The translations under genes were made by a program, and so were the position numbers. From positions 1 to 38,966 of the forward strand of contig JAHEZE010000021.1 of NCBI GenBank assembly GCA_023251235.1: a stretch of DNA of 38,966 bases, written 5' to 3'. The stretch comes from Sphingobacteriales bacterium (GTDB lineage Bacteria > Bacteroidota > Bacteroidia > Chitinophagales > Chitinophagaceae). Under the pieces are notes generated by a model. It did not search any database, was not told the origin of the DNA, and saw nothing but the letters and a program-made list of their open reading frames with translations. Shown piece after piece: positions 34,401 to 38,966 of the stretch (its first letter is position 1; each line of letters begins with the position of its first letter).

Positions 34401-34419
34401 ATTGTTAATGATGTAAGAT

Positions 34420-36633
34420 ATGTGGAGAACACTACCAGTAATATTGCTATCTCTATTTTGTGGTCAGTTGCTAGCCCAACAACAGAGCACAGAAACCGAT
34501 ACATTAAAACCCCGGCAATTAGATAGTGTGATAATTATTGCTGTATTAAAACAGGCAGTGATAAAACTATTGCCCGATGTAAAAGGAACGTACATTTTTG
34601 CAGCTAAAAAAACAGAGATAATAAATTTAGATAAACTGGATATTAACAGGGTTGATAATAACCCCAGACAAATTTTTTCTAAAGTACCTGGCGTGTTTGT
34701 ATATGAAACAGACGGTACCGGCAACCAGGTAAATATTGCAATGAGAGGATTGGATGCTCATCGTAGCTGGGAAATGAATGTACGGCATGATGGAGTAATG
34801 ACTAACTCCGATCTGTATGGTTATCCGGCCAGCCACTTTAATGCACCAACAGAATCTATTGAACGCATTGAGATAGTAAGAGGAAGCGGCGCATTACAAT
34901 ATGGTGCACAGTTTGGTGGTATGATCAATTATGTAACGAAAGAAGCTGATACAACAAAAAAATTCTCCTTTCAAACACAAAATGCTGCCGGCTCTTATGG
35001 TTTATGGAGTACATATAATGCAGCAGGCGGTAAAATAAACAGGTTCAGATATTTTACTTATTTCAATTACCGGCAGGCAGATGGTTACCGGGAGAATAGT
35101 GATTATAAATATTTTGCCGGGCACATTAATCTGCAATATGAAATTACTCCTGCATTAAAAGTAAAACTGGAATATAATTATATGAACTACCGTAATCATA
35201 TTAACGGCGGTTTAAATGATGTCCAGTTTTATGAAAATCCAAGACAATCTACCCGAAAAAGAAATTATTACAGCCCTATTATACATGTGCCATCCATTCA
35301 TATAGATTACACACTTAATAAAAATACTGAACTGAATTTTGTGAGCTCAGCTATTCTTGGAAACAGGAGCAGCGTTTTGTTTATAGCACTGTCAACCGTA
35401 AGAGATTCTTTTAATACAAGCCTCAATTCATACAATCCACGCCAGGTGGATATTGATAATTACAATAGCTATGCACAAGAATTAAGATTGAAACATAACT
35501 ATCAATTTTTTTCCAAACCCTCAACACTTGTAACAGGTATTCGCTATATCAATAATGATCTCATCCGCCGGCAATTGGGCAAAGGCACTACTGGTTTCGA
35601 TTATGACCTTAGCCTTACTAATCCGCAATGGGGAAGAGACCTGACTTTTAAAACACAAAATGTTTCTGTATTCGCAGAAAATCTTCTTCAACTCACAGAT
35701 AAATTTTCAGTAACTGCCGGTTTGCGATATGAAAATGGTACTACCAAAATGCGTGGGGTCATTCAAAATTACAACCCGGGAGAATTGCCGGTAAATATCC
35801 GACATCATTTTGCTTTACTGGGTGCGGGTACGCAATACAATTTAAATAAGAATATAAGTTTCTTCGCTAATTGGTCACAGGCGTATCGTCCGGTTATCTT
35901 TGCCGATATTATTCCCACCACGCTTCTTAATAAAGTTGATAAAAATATTAAAGATGCTTTCGGGTATAATACGGAACTGGGGCTAAGAGGAAAGCTAAAA
36001 AATTATCTGAATTTTGACATTACCTTATTCCATCTTACCTACCGCAACCGCAATGGCAATATTGTACTTACCAATAGCAGTAATCAAACTTATTTTTACA
36101 GAACTAATACAGGCGATTCCCGTTCGCAGGGTGTTGAGGCGTATATAGAAGTACAGCCCATTAAATGGTTAACCAGCTACCGAACTTCATGGCAGTTGTC
36201 TATTTTTACTTCCACTGCTTTTATCGATGCACGGTACATAAAAGGGTCGGTTGTTGCAGGTTCTGTCAACAAGGACACCAAAGGAAACAGAGTGGAGGTA
36301 TCTCCGCAATGGATCAGCCGTAATGGTATACAGGTAAGGTTTAAGGGGGTTTCCACTTCAGTACAATATAGTTATGTTGGAAAAGCGTTTTCCGATGCAT
36401 TGAACACTGTTATTCCTAACAGCAACGGTACGGTTGGTCTTGTTCCTTCTTATCAATTGGTTGATTGGAATTTCACTTATCGCTTTGCTAAGCGTTATAA
36501 TATCAAATTATTAATGAATAATATTTTCAACAAACAATATTTTACAGAACGCCCGGGCTTCTTCCCCGGACCAGGTGGTTTATATCCATCTGATGGAAGA
36601 AGCATTATTTTATCAGCAGGTATTAAAATATAA
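34420..36633 (+). CDS. TonB-dependent outer-membrane receptor (FecA-like)
   Basis: 737 aa. Sec signal (cleavage near LLAQ). A TonB-box-like LDSVIII lies near residue 34. Plug domain about 55-180 with PRQIFSKVPGVFVYE, IAMRGLDAHRS and RIEIVRGSGALQYGAQFGG. A 22-strand type barrel follows, with FSVTAGLRYENG, ISFFANWSQAYRP and GYNTELGLRGK, and the last strand RSIILSAGIKI. No SusC-type carboxypeptidase-regulatory N-terminal domain, so it is of the siderophore/ferric-citrate class rather than a glycan SusC. The substrate could be iron chelate, another metal, or a product of the adjacent haloperoxidases. It follows haloperoxidase 2 after a perfect hairpin, and a strong terminator ends the run. Confidence 0.92.
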   Translation: MWRTLPVILLSLFCGQLLAQQQSTETDTLKPRQLDSVIIIAVLKQAVIKLLPDVKGTYIFAAKKTEIINLDKLDINRVDNNPRQIFSKVPGVFVYETDGTGNQVNIAMRGLDAHRSWEMNVRHDGVMTNSDLYGYPASHFNAPTESIERIEIVRGSGALQYGAQFGGMINYVTKEADTTKKFSFQTQNAAGSYGLWSTYNAAGGKINRFRYFTYFNYRQADGYRENSDYKYFAGHINLQYEITPALKVKLEYNYMNYRNHINGGLNDVQFYENPRQSTRKRNYYSPIIHVPSIHIDYTLNKNTELNFVSSAILGNRSSVLFIALSTVRDSFNTSLNSYNPRQVDIDNYNSYAQELRLKHNYQFFSKPSTLVTGIRYINNDLIRRQLGKGTTGFDYDLSLTNPQWGRDLTFKTQNVSVFAENLLQLTDKFSVTAGLRYENGTTKMRGVIQNYNPGELPVNIRHHFALLGAGTQYNLNKNISFFANWSQAYRPVIFADIIPTTLLNKVDKNIKDAFGYNTELGLRGKLKNYLNFDITLFHLTYRNRNGNIVLTNSSNQTYFYRTNTGDSRSQGVEAYIEVQPIKWLTSYRTSWQLSIFTSTAFIDARYIKGSVVAGSVNKDTKGNRVEVSPQWISRNGIQVRFKGVSTSVQYSYVGKAFSDALNTVIPNSNGTVGLVPSYQLVDWNFTYRFAKRYNIKLLMNNIFNKQYFTERPGFFPGPGGLYPSDGRSIILSAGIKI

Positions 36634-36958
36634 ATAACTAAACTTTACAAAGAACAGATGGAGCAGGATAAATAATTTAAAATTTTTTTAAATTAGTGAG
36701 TTGATATTAGCAAACTAAAAACCCCTTCGTCTCAACGAAGGGGTTTTTAGTTTTAGAATGATTTATATGTATTTTATAATTTACATCCCTATAAAAAAAT
36801 TAATGCTGACAGGGTTTTTGATGTTTATTGGATTAATATGAGATTTCCCATTTATTTCAGAAAATTGATGCCATTGCCAATTTAAGAAATATCTTTAGTT
36901 GCCTGAATGGTAGTTTGATGAATACCCTCTATATTTAATATCACTTAATTCATCATAT
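36634..36958. other. 325-base gap between the TonB receptor and the MFS gene
   Basis: Holds the terminator at 36717-36748. The rest is AT-rich with no ORF worth calling. Weak promoter-like strings (TATCTTTA near 36889, TATATTTA near 36930) precede the MFS gene, but none has a well-spaced -33 TTG, so its promoter is unresolved. Confidence 0.4.
36717..36748 (+). terminator. rho-independent terminator after the TonB receptor
   Basis: CCCCTTCGT (36722-36730), loop CTCA, ACGAAGGGG (36735-36743), flanked by five A and five T, so the stem can extend to 14 bp and works on both strands. It lies 84 bases after the receptor stop. Confidence 0.88.
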
Positions 36959-38227
36959 ATGCAAAACTTCAGGATCAAACTCTCCCTTTTTCTCAACTAC
37001 TTTGTATTTGCTATTTTGCTCAACAGTGTAGGCACTGTTATTCTGCAGGTGCAGAATAATTTTGGTATCTCCAAAGGGTCAGCCAGCACCCTGGAAGCAT
37101 TCAAAGATCTGAGCATTGCCATCGCTTCATTTCTTATTGCGTCTTATGTAATCCGCATTGGTTATAAAAAAACTATGCTGATTGCATTGGCACTCGTTTC
37201 CATTATGTGCCTTATTATTCCTTCAGCCGGCAGCTTCTTAATGACGAAATTATTGTTTGCTACAGTAGGTGTAAGTTTTGCCCTGATAAAAGTAACTGTA
37301 TTTGCCACCTTAGGTCTTATTACCAATTCAAAAAAGGAGCACCTGAGCCTGATGAGTTTCCTGGAATCATTTTTTATGGTAGGGATTTTAACCGGCTATT
37401 TTATTTTCGGAGCCTTTGTAGATAATGATAACCCAAAATCCACCCAATGGTTTAATGTATATTATATTCTGGCGGGTCTTTCTATTCTTGCTTTTCTCCT
37501 GCTGCTTACCACAAAGCTGGATGAATCAACTGTAAAAAAAGAAGAGCGGGGGAAATCAGTACAACAGGATTTTATTGAAATGCTGCAACTCATCATTCTG
37601 CCCCTGGTTCTTGTTTTTATTTTCTGTGCATTCTTTTATGTGCTGATTGAGCAAAGCATCATGAGCTGGCTGCCTACTTTTAATAACGATGTCCTGAAAT
37701 TATCTACCAGCCTGAGTATCCAGATGGCAAGTATTCTATCGGCATCAATAGCATTGGGAAGATTTTTTGCAGGAATAGTTCTTAAAAAAATTGACTGGCT
37801 TTTTGTTCTTGTTGGTTGTTTAGTAGGAGCGGCTGCTCTGGTTTTACTGGCAGTACCACTTACAAAGTCTGTTACGGGTGCTTCCATAGTGAGCCTGAAA
37901 GATGTTCCAATTGTTGGTTTTATTTTTCCATTGATCGGAATGTTCCTTGCACCTGTTTACCCGGCTATCAATTCTGTTATCCTTAGTAATCTTCCCAAGC
38001 ACCGGCATGCTGCTATGTCGGGTCTCATTGTAGTTTTTTCTGCATTGGGAGGAACGACAGGTTCAATTATAACCGGTCATATTTTCGGAGCTTACGGCGG
38101 ACAAACTGCATTCTATTTTTCCCTGATACCCATAACTGTTCTTATCACTCTTCTTTTCTTTTTTAAAAGATTACAACAAAAATCCGGCGGTAATACTGAT
38201 TTGAAAATGGCGGGCACGGGTCATTAA
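36959..38227 (+). CDS. MFS transporter, probably sugar
   Basis: 422 aa with about 12 hydrophobic helices. The loop between helices 2 and 3 has the MFS-like motif IRIGYKKTM, and a long central cytoplasmic loop (about 188-205, charged KLDESTVKKEERGKS) splits the two halves. Overall shape resembles the FHS/FucP-like sugar permease group. It stands 14 bases upstream of a trehalase gene and is very probably cotranscribed, so trehalose or another disaccharide is the natural guess. An inner-membrane proton symporter is likely. Substrate unproven. Confidence 0.85.
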   Translation: MQNFRIKLSLFLNYFVFAILLNSVGTVILQVQNNFGISKGSASTLEAFKDLSIAIASFLIASYVIRIGYKKTMLIALALVSIMCLIIPSAGSFLMTKLLFATVGVSFALIKVTVFATLGLITNSKKEHLSLMSFLESFFMVGILTGYFIFGAFVDNDNPKSTQWFNVYYILAGLSILAFLLLLTTKLDESTVKKEERGKSVQQDFIEMLQLIILPLVLVFIFCAFFYVLIEQSIMSWLPTFNNDVLKLSTSLSIQMASILSASIALGRFFAGIVLKKIDWLFVLVGCLVGAAALVLLAVPLTKSVTGASIVSLKDVPIVGFIFPLIGMFLAPVYPAINSVILSNLPKHRHAAMSGLIVVFSALGGTTGSIITGHIFGAYGGQTAFYFSLIPITVLITLLFFFKRLQQKSGGNTDLKMAGTGH

Positions 38228-38241
38228 AATAATTTTTTGAA

Positions 38242-38966
38242 ATGGAACAACTCCCGATTTATGAAATGATGCCATTATTTGAAGATGTACAAATGAGCTG
38301 TGTGCTGCCGGATGGTAAAACTTTCGTGGACGGCCTTCCAAAATACATTTCGGAAGAAATTGAAAAAAAATACCGTGAACAAAAAACCTCTCCCGGTTTT
38401 GATCTGAAAGAATTTGTTTTGGAAAATTTTCATCTGCCGGTTACAAATGTTTCAGGATACAGCAGTGATATAAATAAACCTGTTGAAGAAAATATAGAAA
38501 CTCTCTGGAATGTACTTACACGGCAACCCGCTAAAGAAACCGGGACGTTGATTCCGCTTCCTCATCCTTATATTGTTCCGGGTGGAAGGTTTGGGGAAAT
38601 TTATTACTGGGACAGCTATTTCACTATGATAGGATTGAAAGTATCCGGTAAAACAGAGATGATTGAAAATATGGTGAATAATTTTTCTCACTTGATTGAT
38701 ACGATCGGCTATATTCCTAATGGTAACCGTACTTATTATCTTGGACGTTCCCAACCTCCATTTTATTCCCTGATGGTAAAATTACTGGCTGAAATAAAGG
38801 GTGAAAAAATTTTACCCTGCTATTTACCTCAATTAGAAAAAGAGTATCAATTCTGGATGAAGGGAGCTAATGAACTCAGCGAAAAAAATAATACATCCCA
38901 TCATACCGTCAGGATGTCCAATGGTGAAATCATGAACCGCTATTGGGATGAAAATGATTCACCAAG
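38242..38966 (+). CDS. treF: GH37 trehalase, cut by the window end
   Basis: The first 241 codons of an open frame that continues beyond the window. No signal peptide: the chain begins M-E-Q-L-P-I-Y, so it should be cytoplasmic. Trehalase signature 1, PGGRFGEIYYWDSYFT, is at 113-128, SQPPF near 170-174, and RYWDENDSP at 233-241, just before the cut. GH37 enzymes hydrolyse trehalose to two glucose with inversion. The catalytic Asp and Glu lie mostly further on and cannot be checked. It follows the MFS transporter by 14 bases, suggesting uptake then hydrolysis in one unit. Confidence 0.93.
   Translation, partial: MEQLPIYEMMPLFEDVQMSCVLPDGKTFVDGLPKYISEEIEKKYREQKTSPGFDLKEFVLENFHLPVTNVSGYSSDINKPVEENIETLWNVLTRQPAKETGTLIPLPHPYIVPGGRFGEIYYWDSYFTMIGLKVSGKTEMIENMVNNFSHLIDTIGYIPNGNRTYYLGRSQPPFYSLMVKLLAEIKGEKILPCYLPQLEKEYQFWMKGANELSEKNNTSHHTVRMSNGEIMNRYWDENDSP

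Overview
The window looks like chromosomal DNA of a Bacteroidota bacterium, most likely family Chitinophagaceae. This is inferred from gene content and composition, not from a search. Signs are Bacteroidota-type promoters (TTG-N18-21-TAnnTTTG), a 30S THX protein gene, a type IX secretion (T9SS) C-terminal domain, a SusB-like GH97 enzyme, a TonB-dependent receptor, lipoproteins with C-N after the lipobox, a DUF4286 protein, a methionine synthase split into two genes, and AT-rich DNA.

Layout. (1) 1-6.2 kb, + strand: a membrane-anchored TPR-like protein, a UvrD-like helicase fused to an Fe-S type PD-(D/E)XK nuclease, an Ig-like lipoprotein and recR. (2) 6.2-10.3 kb, +: a methionine synthase operon with a structured leader of about 200 nt, a separate homocysteine-binding subunit, a 30-codon membrane peptide, and the large cobalamin subunit. 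(3) 10.3-13.8 kb, -: a HAD phosphatase overlapping a GH97 alpha-glucosidase, then a LOG-family protein. (4) 13.9-15.8 kb, +: exodeoxyribonuclease III, a DUF4286 protein, HU and the 33-aa ribosomal protein THX. (5) 15.9-22.2 kb, mostly -: pdxH, a coiled-coil membrane protein, pyrH, then tsf, rpsB, rpsI and rplM, transcribed from rplM towards tsf. A + strand lipoprotein gene sits between tsf and pyrH. (6) 22.4-26.5 kb, +: an HD-domain protein and a large secreted T9SS protein made of ten PKD-like repeats, nine of them with six cysteines. (7) 26.6-36.6 kb, +: an envelope locus with a GH65 hydrolase, an unrecognised 187-aa protein, two vanadium-haloperoxidase/PAP2-type lipoproteins that bracket two outer-membrane beta-barrels, and a TonB-dependent receptor. 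(8) 36.9 kb to the end, +: an MFS transporter followed by a GH37 trehalase cut by the window edge.

How they work together. Regions 2 and 5 are housekeeping (methionine, translation, UMP and PLP synthesis). A carbohydrate theme recurs: GH97 alpha-glucosidase with a HAD phosphatase, an exported GH65 enzyme, and an MFS permease with a signal-less trehalase. The most unusual parts are the paired haloperoxidase/beta-barrel/TonB receptor locus, including one enzyme that carries a decayed copy of its own active-site motif, and the Cys-rich PKD repeat protein. The split metH operon is also notable for its structured leader and intercalated micro-ORF. No CRISPR array, tRNA, rRNA, transposase or prophage gene was seen.
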